This document shows positions 1 to 8,213 of a stretch of DNA of 47,984 nt, one piece after another. The number at the start of each line of letters is the position of its first letter. Within the stretch, counting starts at the first letter, position 1. Source of the stretch: Terriglobia bacterium (GTDB lineage: Bacteria > Acidobacteriota > Terriglobia > Bryobacterales > Bryobacteraceae). The translations under genes and the position numbers were made by a program. The stretch is from contig JANXYJ010000136.1 of NCBI GenBank assembly GCA_025350105.1, positions 1-47,984 on the forward strand. The letters are read 5' to 3'. The notes beneath the pieces were generated by a model. That model was not told where the DNA came from and searched no databases. It saw only the letters and a list, made by a program, of their open reading frames with translations.

Positions 1-194
1 GTGGGTGAATGACCGCTCCCTTTGGTCGCGGCTCGGTAGCGCTGGGGTGGGCCGCACACCTACGTTTGGCGGCTGGGTGCTTGGTGGAGTGCAGCGAATG
101 CCGGTCCAGGGTGGTTGACGGATTTGCGGCAGGAAGTTCCTCCGGTCTGGCGACCGGAGCTACTGGGCTACTGGGTTGGTTGTATTTCCATCAA
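1..194. other. Leading segment without a supported gene
   Basis: An open frame continues upstream from the first glycosyltransferase through this stretch, but its translation is low in recognisable structure and family members start at the methionine encoded at 195. The first bases (gtg ggt gaa tga) could be the last codons of a gene lying upstream, which cannot be tested here. An 8-bp unit, gctactgg, is duplicated in tandem at 159-174. Confidence 0.4.
159..174 (+). repeat. 8-bp tandem duplication
   Basis: The unit gctactgg occurs at 159-166 and 167-174, 20 bases before the first gene's start codon. Confidence 0.7.
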
Positions 195-1325
195 ATGATC
201 TTTCTACAAACACAAGCTTACGAGACGCACGGGGGGATGCAGACCTACATGCGGCGGATCGCGGAGATTATGAGCGAGATTTGCGAGGAGACGGAGATGC
301 CGTTCGACTCGGTGTCGGTGACGGATTCGGTGTTGAATCTGGCGCTACATACAAATGAATGCCATTACAACGATTTTCTGGCGGCGCGGGGGAATCGGGC
401 GAGGTTTGTTTCGATGGCGGTGGATTTATGCCGGAAGGCGAAACGCGCGGGAGTCAAGCACAAGGTGGCGGTGCTGGGACATGTGAGTTTGGCTCCGGTG
501 GGGGATTGGTTGCGGAGGCTGGGGTTGATTGATCACTATGTTGTGGTTCTGCACGGGATTGAGGCGTGGGTGCCGAAGAGCAGAATCAATCGCGCGGCAT
601 GCCGGCGGGCCTCGGGCATTGTCGCGACAACGCGGTATACGGCGAAGGAATTTCAGATTCAGAATCAGTTCGCGCACCGGGCGATGCATGTGGTGCCGCT
701 GGCGCTGCCGGAACATCATTTACTTCCGCGGAAAGTCACCGCAGCGGGCGGGCGGCTTTCGGTATTGACGGTGGGGAGGCTGGACTCTTCAGAACGCTAC
801 AAGGGATTTGAGCACTTGATCCACGCGGTTGGCCGGTTGGTACGGGATGGGGCGGAGATCGAGTTAAAGATTGTCGGCGTAGGCGATGACCGCCAGCGAT
901 TGGAGGCCCAGGCGCGTGACGCCGCTCCGGATGGCCGGGTGCGATTCCTGGGTGGCGTTCCGGAAGAAATGATGGAGCGGGTTTACCAGGAAGCAGATGT
1001 TTTCGCCATGCCGAGCAAGAATGAAGGCTTTGGCCTTGTCTTCCTGGAAGCCATGCGGTATGGCAAGCCGTGCATTGGGGGCAATCACGGGGGGACGCCG
1101 GAGGTGGTGCGGCATGGAGTGGACGGGTATCTGGTGGAGTTCGGCGATGAGGACAGTTTGACGCGCCATTTGGGAGAGATGGCGGGAGATCGTTCTTTGG
1201 TTAAGGAATTGGGTCGTAACGCTTATGAGCACGCGTCGGCGGAGTATGTGTATCCGGTGATGCGCGAGGGGTGGTGGAAGATCTTACGGGAATTCGCAGT
1301 GCCGGAGTACGCGGAGGCGGTCTAA
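195..1325 (+). CDS. GT4 family glycosyltransferase
   Basis: A 376-residue GT-B fold glycosyltransferase expected to transfer a nucleotide-activated sugar to a lipid-linked glycan at the inner face of the membrane. The N-terminus has the early Gly-rich turn of GT4 enzymes (ETHGGMQTYMRRI). The C-terminal half carries the donor-site pattern of the family, SKNEGFGLVFLEAM, with the two glutamates of the EX7E motif, followed by GGTPEVVRHGVDGYLVE. I chose the ATG at 195 because homologous proteins begin right at this beta-strand; a longer frame is open upstream to position 9 but looks non-coding. No clear ribosome-binding site precedes the ATG. Its last codons contain a GGAGG that probably serves the downstream asnB. 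Sugar and acceptor specificity cannot be read from the sequence. Confidence 0.85.
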   Translation: MIFLQTQAYETHGGMQTYMRRIAEIMSEICEETEMPFDSVSVTDSVLNLALHTNECHYNDFLAARGNRARFVSMAVDLCRKAKRAGVKHKVAVLGHVSLAPVGDWLRRLGLIDHYVVVLHGIEAWVPKSRINRAACRRASGIVATTRYTAKEFQIQNQFAHRAMHVVPLALPEHHLLPRKVTAAGGRLSVLTVGRLDSSERYKGFEHLIHAVGRLVRDGAEIELKIVGVGDDRQRLEAQARDAAPDGRVRFLGGVPEEMMERVYQEADVFAMPSKNEGFGLVFLEAMRYGKPCIGGNHGGTPEVVRHGVDGYLVEFGDEDSLTRHLGEMAGDRSLVKELGRNAYEHASAEYVYPVMREGWWKILREFAVPEYAEAV

Positions 1326-1327
1326 AT

Positions 1328-3232
1328 ATGTGTGGAATCGCGGGGGCGTTTTCTTATCGTGACTCCGGGCGGGTGGACCGCGGCGTGTTGGTTGCGGTGC
1401 GGGATCAGATGGAGCGGAGGGGTCCGGATGCGGCGGGGTTGTGGGTGTCTGGTGATGAGCGTGTTGGGTTGGCGCACCGGCGATTGTCGATCATCGATCT
1501 GAGCGATGCCGGAACGCAGCCGATGGTTTGCGGAGACGGGCGGTATGTGATCGTCTTCAACGGGGAGATTTACAACTATCGCGAATTGCGCGAGCGGGTG
1601 ATGGCGCGGGGGTATGAGTTGCGCTCGCACTGCGATACGGAAGTGCTGCCGTATTTGTATGAGATGGAAGGTATGGAGATGTTCCGGCTGATGCGTGGCA
1701 TGTACGCGTTTGGGTTGTGGGATACGCGCGAGCAGGAATTACTGTTGGCGCGGGATCCGTTGGGGATCAAGCCCTTGTATTTCGCCGATGATGGCAAGCA
1801 GTTCTGGTTCGCGTCGCAAGTGAAGGCATTGCTGGCGGGTGGAGTTGGGGGCGAGGCTGATCCGGCGGGGCATGTTGGGTATCACTTGTGGGGCAATGTG
1901 CCGGAGCCGTTCACGCTCTTCAAAAATATTCGGGCGTTGCCGGCGGGACATTATTTGAAGTTGGGGCGGGGTGGAGAGGCGAAGGTTCGAGAGTATTGGT
2001 CCTTGCGCGGGGTGTTGGAGCAAGCCGCGCAAGGGCGGGGAGTTTGCTCCGTTGCTGCGAGATCCGCGTCCACTGGATCGGCCGCGCGCGAGTCATTACG
2101 AGCGTTGCTGGCGGATTCGCTACGCGATCATTTGGTGGCGGATGTGCCGGTGGGAGTGTTTCTGTCGTCGGGAAGAGACTCGGCCACACTTGCGGCGCTG
2201 GCCAGCGAAAACAAGACGCACAATTTGCATGCGCTGACGATGGGTTTTGAAGAGTTTCGCGGCACGGAGAAAGATGAAATGCCGCTGGCGAGAGTGGTGG
2301 CGGAGCAATTCGGCGCAACGCACGATGAAGTGATTTACAGCCGGCTGGACATGCAGAAGTTGATGGACCCGTTTCTGGCGGCGATGGATCAGCCGACGGT
2401 GGATGGGTTCAACGTGTTCATGGTGAGTCACGCGGCGGCGGTGCGCGGATTGAAAGTGGCGCTATCGGGTGTTGGGGCGGATGAAGCGTTCCAGGGGTAC
2501 ACGAGCTTTCAAACTATTCCTCAACTGGCACGGCGGATGCGGGTGTTTGGAATGGTGCCGGGGTTAGGGACGGCATTGCGGGTGGTTTCGGCACCATTCG
2601 TGAAAGCGCGCACGAATCCGAAGTACGCCAGTCTGGTGGAATTGGGCGGGAAGTTGGGTGGCGCGTATTTGTTGCGGCGAGGGATGTACATGCCCTGGGA
2701 GCTGCCTTCGATTTTGGATGGCGAAATGGTGCGCGAGGGATTGCGAAAGCTGCAACCGTTGGCGGAGTTGAACGAGGTGGGCGGAACTCCGGGCATGGAT
2801 GACGGGGTTCGGCTGGTGGTGCTGGAGTTTCAGTACTATTTGCGAAATCAATTGCTGCGGGACACGGATTGGGCGTCGATGGCGCATTCGCTGGAGGTGC
2901 GGACTCCGTTTGTGGATGCGCGGTTATTGGAGGGAATCGTCAAACACGCGAATCAATTTGGGTGGCCGTCAAAGGGGTTGATGGCGGCGACACCGCGTAC
3001 CGGGCTGCCGGAAGAATTGTTGAACAAGCCTAAGACGGGATTCGGCATTCCAAGTTTTAATCCGCGCCGCGATAAACCGGTGAAGGGCGAATTGCCACAG
3101 CGCACCTGGGCGCGGGAAGTGTATCTGAACTATTTGCTGCCGGCAGCCAATGTGACGCCGAACGCGACGCCGAATTTTTTATCCGGGCGTTCTGATGCAA
3201 AGACCAGCGCCGCGGCTGTGTGCGTATCCTGA
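1328..3232 (+). CDS. asnB: Asparagine synthetase (glutamine-hydrolysing)-type amidotransferase
   Basis: A 634-residue class II glutamine amidotransferase fused to an ATP-pyrophosphatase synthetase domain. Cys2 of the MCGIAG start is the glutaminase nucleophile; R51/R52, the FNGEIYN motif (N78-E80) and D103 complete the glutamine site. The PP-loop near residue 280 reads SSGRDS rather than the common SGGxDSS, a variant that keeps the serine and aspartate. In this setting such proteins are usually thought to amidate a sugar carboxylate or other polysaccharide precursor rather than make free asparagine; that is inference. The ATG at 1328 is preceded by GGAGG about 10 bases upstream and follows the previous stop by two bases. 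The stop codon lies inside the first copy of a 29-bp repeat. Confidence 0.88.
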   Translation: MCGIAGAFSYRDSGRVDRGVLVAVRDQMERRGPDAAGLWVSGDERVGLAHRRLSIIDLSDAGTQPMVCGDGRYVIVFNGEIYNYRELRERVMARGYELRSHCDTEVLPYLYEMEGMEMFRLMRGMYAFGLWDTREQELLLARDPLGIKPLYFADDGKQFWFASQVKALLAGGVGGEADPAGHVGYHLWGNVPEPFTLFKNIRALPAGHYLKLGRGGEAKVREYWSLRGVLEQAAQGRGVCSVAARSASTGSAARESLRALLADSLRDHLVADVPVGVFLSSGRDSATLAALASENKTHNLHALTMGFEEFRGTEKDEMPLARVVAEQFGATHDEVIYSRLDMQKLMDPFLAAMDQPTVDGFNVFMVSHAAAVRGLKVALSGVGADEAFQGYTSFQTIPQLARRMRVFGMVPGLGTALRVVSAPFVKARTNPKYASLVELGGKLGGAYLLRRGMYMPWELPSILDGEMVREGLRKLQPLAELNEVGGTPGMDDGVRLVVLEFQYYLRNQLLRDTDWASMAHSLEVRTPFVDARLLEGIVKHANQFGWPSKGLMAATPRTGLPEELLNKPKTGFGIPSFNPRRDKPVKGELPQRTWAREVYLNYLLPAANVTPNATPNFLSGRSDAKTSAAAVCVS

Positions 3233-3300
3233 TTCACGCATTGGGCGTATGCGTATTTTAATCCACGCCCTGGGCGTATGCGTATTTTAATCCACGCCCT
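3220..3300 (+). repeat. 29-bp tandem repeat, three copies, carrying a gene start
   Basis: Start codons followed by codons for RILIHALGV occur at 3220 (GTG), 3249 (ATG) and 3278 (ATG), exactly 29 bp apart. The units 3243-3271 and 3272-3300 are identical. The first copy differs from the second within the coding part only at synonymous positions (for example atc/att, ctg/tta, gca/gcc). Because 29 is not a multiple of three, the first two copies run into TAA stops at 3259-3261 and 3288-3290, giving 13-codon mini-ORFs; only the third leads into the glycosyltransferase. Each identical unit also has an inverted repeat, gggcgt with acgccc at its two ends. The asnB stop codon (3230-3232) lies inside the first copy. 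Confidence 0.9.
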
Positions 3301-4417
3301 TGGCGTGTCAATGGGCGGCGCTAAGCGCCATCTGACGAATCTGCTGAAGACCCTGGCGGTGGATTCGCGGGGGCACAGCTTTGTGGTGTTCGGGCGGGAA
3401 TCGGTTCTGCCACAAAGCGCAACATCTCTAGAGAACGCAGCGTTTGAGTTCGTGAAATTTTCCGATGCTGGCAGCGGGTTTTCGCTCGGCCGGTTGAAGA
3501 CCGATGTTTTCGATACGCCGCGTTTTGCGAAACAACACGCCTGCGATGTGATTGTGAGCTTGACCAACAACGGCCCCATTTTTTCGCCGGTGCCGCATGT
3601 GGTGTTCCAAAGAAATGCGCTGCTGTTCGCTCCCGAATATTTGGCGGATTTGCCAAGATCTCAGCAGCACAAGATGAAGATGCAACGTCGGCTAGCGGTG
3701 GAAACAATGAAGCGTGCGCGGGTGATTGTCACGCCCAGCCGGTCCATGGCTGACCTTGTGAAAACGGATTGCCCCGAGGTAGCGGGTAAACAATTTCAAG
3801 TGCTGTACCACGGGTCGTCGGTAGCAGCGCTGAATGAACCCTTGTCCGAAAAAGTTGCCGTGCTTTTCGAAAGGCCCGGGCCCAAGCTCCTGTATCCCAC
3901 GCACGGGGCCATTCACAAGGGTTTCGACGATTTGTTGCGCTTGCTGGTGGAACTGAAAAAGCAATTGGACTTCACCCTGTACACAACCCTTGGGGAAGAG
4001 AGCGCGGACGTGCTGGAATCCGTTCGGAGTCAGGCGAAGGAGTTGGGCTTGGAACGGAATTTGGTTTTCACCGGGCAAATTCCGCAAGGCCAAATGGGCG
4101 GGCTGTACCGGCGTTGTGACGCGATGATTTATCCGTCTCTGCTGGAATCCTTCGGCTATTCGATGGTGGAAGCGATGGGCTGCGGCCTGCCGATTGTGGC
4201 GGCGGATACGGCAGTGAATCGGGAAATTTGTGGTGCGGCAGCGAAGTATTATGCCGCCATCGATGCGGTGGCGGGAGCGCGGAGCCTGCTGGCCGCCCTG
4301 GAAAAAGAAGAGAACCAACGGCTGAAGGCAGAGGCGCCAGCGCAACTTTCCGCGCTGAATTGTTCCTGGGACGCGTATCGCGAAAGTTTCTTGAAGTTGA
4401 TTGAGGCGGTGGCATGA
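3278..4417 (+). CDS. GT4 family glycosyltransferase
   Basis: A 379-residue GT-B glycosyltransferase. The N-terminus MRILIHALGVSMGGAKRHL is the usual first strand and Gly-rich loop of GT4 enzymes. The C-terminal donor site reads YPSLLESFGYSMVEAMGCGLPIVAADTAVNREICG, split here across the EX7E glutamates ESFGYSMVE. It probably adds one sugar to the lipid-linked repeat unit. The start is the third of three tandem copies of its own 5' end, so ribosomes may initiate at 3220 or 3249 and terminate early; no good Shine-Dalgarno sequence lies in front of the third copy. The last four bases (ATGA) overlap the start of the next gene, which suggests translational coupling. Confidence 0.85.
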   Translation: MRILIHALGVSMGGAKRHLTNLLKTLAVDSRGHSFVVFGRESVLPQSATSLENAAFEFVKFSDAGSGFSLGRLKTDVFDTPRFAKQHACDVIVSLTNNGPIFSPVPHVVFQRNALLFAPEYLADLPRSQQHKMKMQRRLAVETMKRARVIVTPSRSMADLVKTDCPEVAGKQFQVLYHGSSVAALNEPLSEKVAVLFERPGPKLLYPTHGAIHKGFDDLLRLLVELKKQLDFTLYTTLGEESADVLESVRSQAKELGLERNLVFTGQIPQGQMGGLYRRCDAMIYPSLLESFGYSMVEAMGCGLPIVAADTAVNREICGAAAKYYAAIDAVAGARSLLAALEKEENQRLKAEAPAQLSALNCSWDAYRESFLKLIEAVA

Positions 4418-5319
4418 GGGAAATTGCAAAAGGCGGTGAGCGGGCCGATGTAGCGGTGATCATCATCACCTACAACGAAGAGGCGAACATTGCCCAATGC
4501 CTGGAGTCGGTTTGCGGGTGGTCACGACAAGTGTTTCTGGTGGATTCCTTCAGTAAGGATAGAACGTTGGAGATTGCGAAACGGTTTGATTGCGAAGTGG
4601 TGCAGAACGCGTTTACGGGTCACCCGCAACAGCTGAATTGGGCATTGGACCATTTGCCATTGCAAACGGAATGGATTTTGTTCTTGGATGCGGACGAGTG
4701 GGCGCCCCAAGAGTTAAGAAATGAAATCTCCGCGGTGGTTGGACGGAACCCACCGGAGAATGGCTTTTCCATACGGTGGCGATTCATTTGGATGGGCCAG
4801 TGGGTACGGCGAGGCTACTACGAAAAGTGGCTGATCCGGCTGATGCGACGCGGTGTGGCGCGGTGGGAACAGAGGGAAGTGAATCAGCATCTGATTGTGG
4901 AAGGCACCACCGGGCACTTGCAGAGCGACTTTGTTCACGATAACCACAAAGGCCTTGCCGACTGGACGCAAAAGCATATCCGCTATGCGCGACTGGAGGC
5001 CGAACAATTGTTTCGGCATAGCAAAGAAGACGAAGATATATCCGCGCGGTTCTGGGGAACGCAAGCGGAACGCACGCGCTGGATCCGTCTGCGCATCTAC
5101 AACCGGCTACCACCATTGATTCGACCCGCGCTGTATTTCTTCTACCGCGTGGTGATCCGCATGGGTTTCCTGGATGGCTGGCAAGCGATGCTTTACCACT
5201 TCCTGCACGCGTTCTGGTGCCCGTTGTTGATTGACTTGTTCTATCTCGAAATGAAGCAGCAAAAACAGGTGGACCACAACGCTAAAGAACAGGCATCGAA
5301 AACGGCGGTGGCGCGATGA
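4414..5319 (+). CDS. GT2 family glycosyltransferase (WaaE-like)
   Basis: A 301-residue inverting GT-A glycosyltransferase resembling the lipopolysaccharide-core glucosyltransferase group. The nucleotide-binding region starts VAVIIITYNEEANI, and the metal-binding DXD-type motif is FLDADEW at about residue 91. Basic and aromatic residues dominate the middle, and the C-terminal 70 residues contain hydrophobic stretches (LYFFYRVVIRMGF, YHFLHAFWCPLLIDLFYL) likely to sit on or in the inner membrane. It overlaps the preceding gene by ATGA, with GAGG upstream inside that gene, and overlaps the following methyltransferase gene by another ATGA. The acceptor is unknown. Confidence 0.85.
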   Translation: MREIAKGGERADVAVIIITYNEEANIAQCLESVCGWSRQVFLVDSFSKDRTLEIAKRFDCEVVQNAFTGHPQQLNWALDHLPLQTEWILFLDADEWAPQELRNEISAVVGRNPPENGFSIRWRFIWMGQWVRRGYYEKWLIRLMRRGVARWEQREVNQHLIVEGTTGHLQSDFVHDNHKGLADWTQKHIRYARLEAEQLFRHSKEDEDISARFWGTQAERTRWIRLRIYNRLPPLIRPALYFFYRVVIRMGFLDGWQAMLYHFLHAFWCPLLIDLFYLEMKQQKQVDHNAKEQASKTAVAR

Positions 5320-6008
5320 AAACTGGAATAGCGAATCCGTGGCAGCATGTTCGGCAAGTCGAGGGTTATTTCGACTCTCTGGCCGGAACCTGGGAAGCGC
5401 ATTACTCGGCTGAAGGCAGCATGCGCGGCCGCCTGGATCGCTTTCGCGTTCCTTTGATGAGCCAAATTCTTCCTCCCGCGCCAGTGCTCGATTTCGGTTG
5501 CGGATCGGGAGACCTTTCCGCGTATTTGGCCGAAGCTGGATACGAAATTCACGGCGTGGATCGAGCGCGCGCAATGATCCAGCGGGCGCGAAAGCGTTTT
5601 GCCAGTCCGCTGATGGAATTTTCGGAAGTGCAGAACGCGCAGTTGCCGTTTTTCGACGGCCAGTTTGCGGCGTGCGTGTCATCCAGCGTTCTGGAGTACG
5701 TGGCTCCGCTCGCGATCTATTTAACAGAGTTACGACGGGTCGTGAAAAAAGGCGGAGTGGCGTTGGTGACGGTGCCCAATCCGTATCATCCCGTGCGGAT
5801 GGTGGAAAGCATGGAAAAGACGCTGTGGAGCATGATCCCGCGGATTGGTAATCACTGGCCGGAAGGACGGGTGCGGTATCTGAATGCATCGGTGAATCGG
5901 ATGCGGCCCGAACAGTGGCGGCGTGAAATGGCGGCGGCGCGGTGGCGGGTGGAATGGGTTGAAGGAACGTCGAAGCCGCTGGTGATGATTTGCGCGCGGG
6001 CAATTTAG
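5316..6008 (+). CDS. Class I SAM-dependent methyltransferase
   Basis: A 230-residue Rossmann-fold methyltransferase. Motif I is VLDFGCGSGD, followed by the acidic residue after strand 2 (HGVDRARAMI); the post-motif region PFFDGQFAACVSSSVLEYV matches the family's strand 4 and 5 region. It is placed between a glycosyltransferase and a two-domain oxidoreductase and so probably methylates a sugar or a lipid-linked intermediate of this cluster; small-molecule alternatives cannot be excluded. The start overlaps the previous stop by ATGA. Confidence 0.82.
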   Translation: MKTGIANPWQHVRQVEGYFDSLAGTWEAHYSAEGSMRGRLDRFRVPLMSQILPPAPVLDFGCGSGDLSAYLAEAGYEIHGVDRARAMIQRARKRFASPLMEFSEVQNAQLPFFDGQFAACVSSSVLEYVAPLAIYLTELRRVVKKGGVALVTVPNPYHPVRMVESMEKTLWSMIPRIGNHWPEGRVRYLNASVNRMRPEQWRREMAAARWRVEWVEGTSKPLVMICARAI

Positions 6009-6039
6009 GTGGGGCGATTTGGGGGTTTCAGTAATTGAG

Positions 6040-8133
6040 ATGCGACAGATCACTCAACATTTAGGGAATGGGGCGACGGCGTTGGCGACGGCTCCGGCTC
6101 CGGCGGCGGGACGAGAGGGGCTGTTGGTGCGAACGGGCGCGTCGTTGATTTCGGCCGGGACCGAACGGATGCTGCTCGATTTCGGAAAAGCGAGCTGGAT
6201 TGAGAAAGCCCGGCAGCAACCGGATAAAGTGCGAATGGTGCTGGATAAAGTGCGCTCCGATGGGTTGATGCCGACTCTGGAGAGCGTGCGGGCCAAGCTG
6301 GATCAGCCGATTCCATTGGGGTATTCGAGCGCAGGTGTGGTTCTGCAGGCGGGCGCGGGGGTGAGTGAATTTCGCGCGGGAGAGCGCGTGGTGTCGAACG
6401 GTCCGCATGCGGAAATTGCGTCGGTGCCAAAGAATTTATGTGCGCGGATTCCGGAGACGGTGAGCGATGAGGCGGCGGCGTTCACGGTGGTGAGCGCGAT
6501 TGCGCTGCAGGGGATTCGATTAGCCGAACCCACTTTGGGCGAGGCGTTCGTGGTGACGGGTTTGGGCCTGATTGGGTTGATCACGGTTCAACTGTTGCGG
6601 GCGCAAGGGTGCAGGGTTCTGGGAATTGATTTTGATTCGCGGAAGATTGCGTTGGCGGAACTGTTCGGCGCGGAAACGGTGGATCTTTCAAAAGGCGAAG
6701 ACCCGATTGATGCGGCGGAGCGTTTCAGCCGGGGCAGGGGAGTGGACGGCGTGATTCTGACGCTGGCGACGAAGAGTAATGAACCGGTTCACCAAGCTGC
6801 GACGATGTGCCGTAAGCGCGGGCGAATTGTGTTGGTGGGGGTGAGCGGGCTGGAGCTTTCGCGCGAGGATTTCTATAAGAAAGAGCTGTCGTTTCAAGTT
6901 TCGTGTTCCTATGGTCCGGGGCGCTACGATGCCGCGTATGAGCAGGGTGGGCAAGACTATCCGCATGCGCATGTGCGTTGGACCGCGCAACGCAACTTTG
7001 AAGCGGTGCTGGACATGATGGCCGACGGGCGTTTGAATGTGACGCCGTTGGTGACACACCGCTTTCCCTTTGATCGTGCGCTAGATGCGTACAAATTGCT
7101 GGACGGCGAGGAGTTTTATCTCGGAATCGTTTTACAGTATCCGAGTGAGAAAAGTGTCAGCGACCTTTTAGAGCGGCGGGTTACGCTGCGGCCGGCGCTG
7201 AGCACGGCGGCGAAAGCGAATATCGGCTTTATTGGTGCAGGCGGTTATGCGGCGAAGGTTTTGATGCCGGCGTTTCAAGAGGCGGGGGCAAATTTTGTGT
7301 CGGTGGCTTCGCAGGGCGGATTGAGCGCCGCGCATGCTGGCAACAAGTTTGGCTTCGCCGAAACCACGACGGATATCGACGCCATGTTCGCGGATGAGCG
7401 CATCGATACGGTGGTGATTGCGACTCGTCACGATACACACGCGGCGTTGGTTTGCCGGGCACTGGAAGCGGGCAAGCATGTGTTTGTGGAAAAGCCGTTG
7501 GCGCTGACGCTAGGGCAATTGGACGAAATCGAAGAGATGTATAGCGGCATGCGTGTTCGTCCGGTGCTGATGGTGGGCTTCAATCGACGGTTTGCTCCGC
7601 AGGTGAACAAGGCGAAGGCGCTGCTGGAGGGCGTGGGTGGACCGAAGTCGTTCATCTACACAGTGAATGCGGGGGCGATTCCTGGCGATCATTGGACGCA
7701 GGATCTGCAAACGGGCGGCGGGCGCATTGCGGGCGAGGCGTGCCACTTCATCGATCTGCTGCGCTATTTGGCGGATTCGCCGATCACAGAGGTTGAGACG
7801 AAACGCCAGTCGGCGGACACGGCGGTGATTCAGTGCCGGTTTGAAGATGGCTCGCTGGGGACGATTCACTATACGGCGACCGGGCACAAGTCGTTCCCCA
7901 AGGAACGTTTGGAAGTTTTTGGCGGCGGACGGATTTTGGCGCTGGACAATTTCAAAAAGATGCGCGGCTACGGGTGGCCGGGCTTTCGCACGATGAACCT
8001 TTGGAGCCAAAACAAGGGCGCGAAGGAAATGGCGGCGGCGTTTGTGGAGGCGATTCGCAGAGGTTCGGCTCCGCCGATTGGGTTTGAAGAGTTGATGGAA
8101 GTTTCCAGGGCGACATTATCTGCCGCGCAGTGA
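6040..8133 (+). CDS. Two-domain oxidoreductase (alcohol dehydrogenase-like + Gfo/Idh/MocA)
   Basis: A 697-residue fusion common in surface-polysaccharide clusters. Residues 1-380 resemble medium-chain dehydrogenases, with the substrate-domain signature SAGTERMLLDFGKA and the NAD-binding GLGLIG at 174-179. From about residue 390 a second Rossmann domain begins (IGFIGAGGYAAK), with the Gfo/Idh/MocA signature GKHVFVEKPLAL. The pair probably oxidises or epimerises a nucleotide sugar or a glycan; the true reaction of this fusion family is poorly defined. I chose ATG 6040 because family members start with M(K/R)Q; a TTG at 6019 has a better upstream purine run (AGGTGGGG) and is an alternative. The stop codon is inside the first of three 29-bp repeats. 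Confidence 0.85.
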   Translation: MRQITQHLGNGATALATAPAPAAGREGLLVRTGASLISAGTERMLLDFGKASWIEKARQQPDKVRMVLDKVRSDGLMPTLESVRAKLDQPIPLGYSSAGVVLQAGAGVSEFRAGERVVSNGPHAEIASVPKNLCARIPETVSDEAAAFTVVSAIALQGIRLAEPTLGEAFVVTGLGLIGLITVQLLRAQGCRVLGIDFDSRKIALAELFGAETVDLSKGEDPIDAAERFSRGRGVDGVILTLATKSNEPVHQAATMCRKRGRIVLVGVSGLELSREDFYKKELSFQVSCSYGPGRYDAAYEQGGQDYPHAHVRWTAQRNFEAVLDMMADGRLNVTPLVTHRFPFDRALDAYKLLDGEEFYLGIVLQYPSEKSVSDLLERRVTLRPALSTAAKANIGFIGAGGYAAKVLMPAFQEAGANFVSVASQGGLSAAHAGNKFGFAETTTDIDAMFADERIDTVVIATRHDTHAALVCRALEAGKHVFVEKPLALTLGQLDEIEEMYSGMRVRPVLMVGFNRRFAPQVNKAKALLEGVGGPKSFIYTVNAGAIPGDHWTQDLQTGGGRIAGEACHFIDLLRYLADSPITEVETKRQSADTAVIQCRFEDGSLGTIHYTATGHKSFPKERLEVFGGGRILALDNFKKMRGYGWPGFRTMNLWSQNKGAKEMAAAFVEAIRRGSAPPIGFEELMEVSRATLSAAQ

Positions 8134-8207
8134 TTCTGCGCTTTGTGTCTGCCGCGCAGTGATTCTGCGCTTTGTGTTTGCCGCGCAGTGATCTTGCGCT
8201 TTGTGTT
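8121..8207 (+). repeat. 29-bp tandem repeat, three copies, carrying a gene stop
   Basis: Units begin at 8121, 8150 and 8179 (tgccgcgcagtg...), each 29 bp; the third differs by small substitutions. The first unit contains the last codons and TGA stop of the two-domain oxidoreductase gene; the other two lie between genes, just before the ATG at 8214. Each of the first two units contains the perfect inverted repeat gcgcag-tgatt-ctgcgc, so the region could form up to three small hairpins. The unit is unrelated in sequence to the 29-bp repeat at 3220-3300 but has the same period. Confidence 0.9.
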
Positions 8208-8213
8208 TGCCAA

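Noticed and set aside
9-194. N-terminal extension of the first glycosyltransferase
   Set aside because: The frame is open, but the translation does not look like a GT4 N-terminus; the family start fits the ATG at 195.
3220-3300. CRISPR-like array because of the 29-bp unit length
   Set aside because: The units are directly adjacent with no spacers, carry a gene start, and no cas gene is present in the window.
8121-8207. CRISPR-like array
   Set aside because: Units are directly adjacent without spacers and the first contains a stop codon of a real gene.
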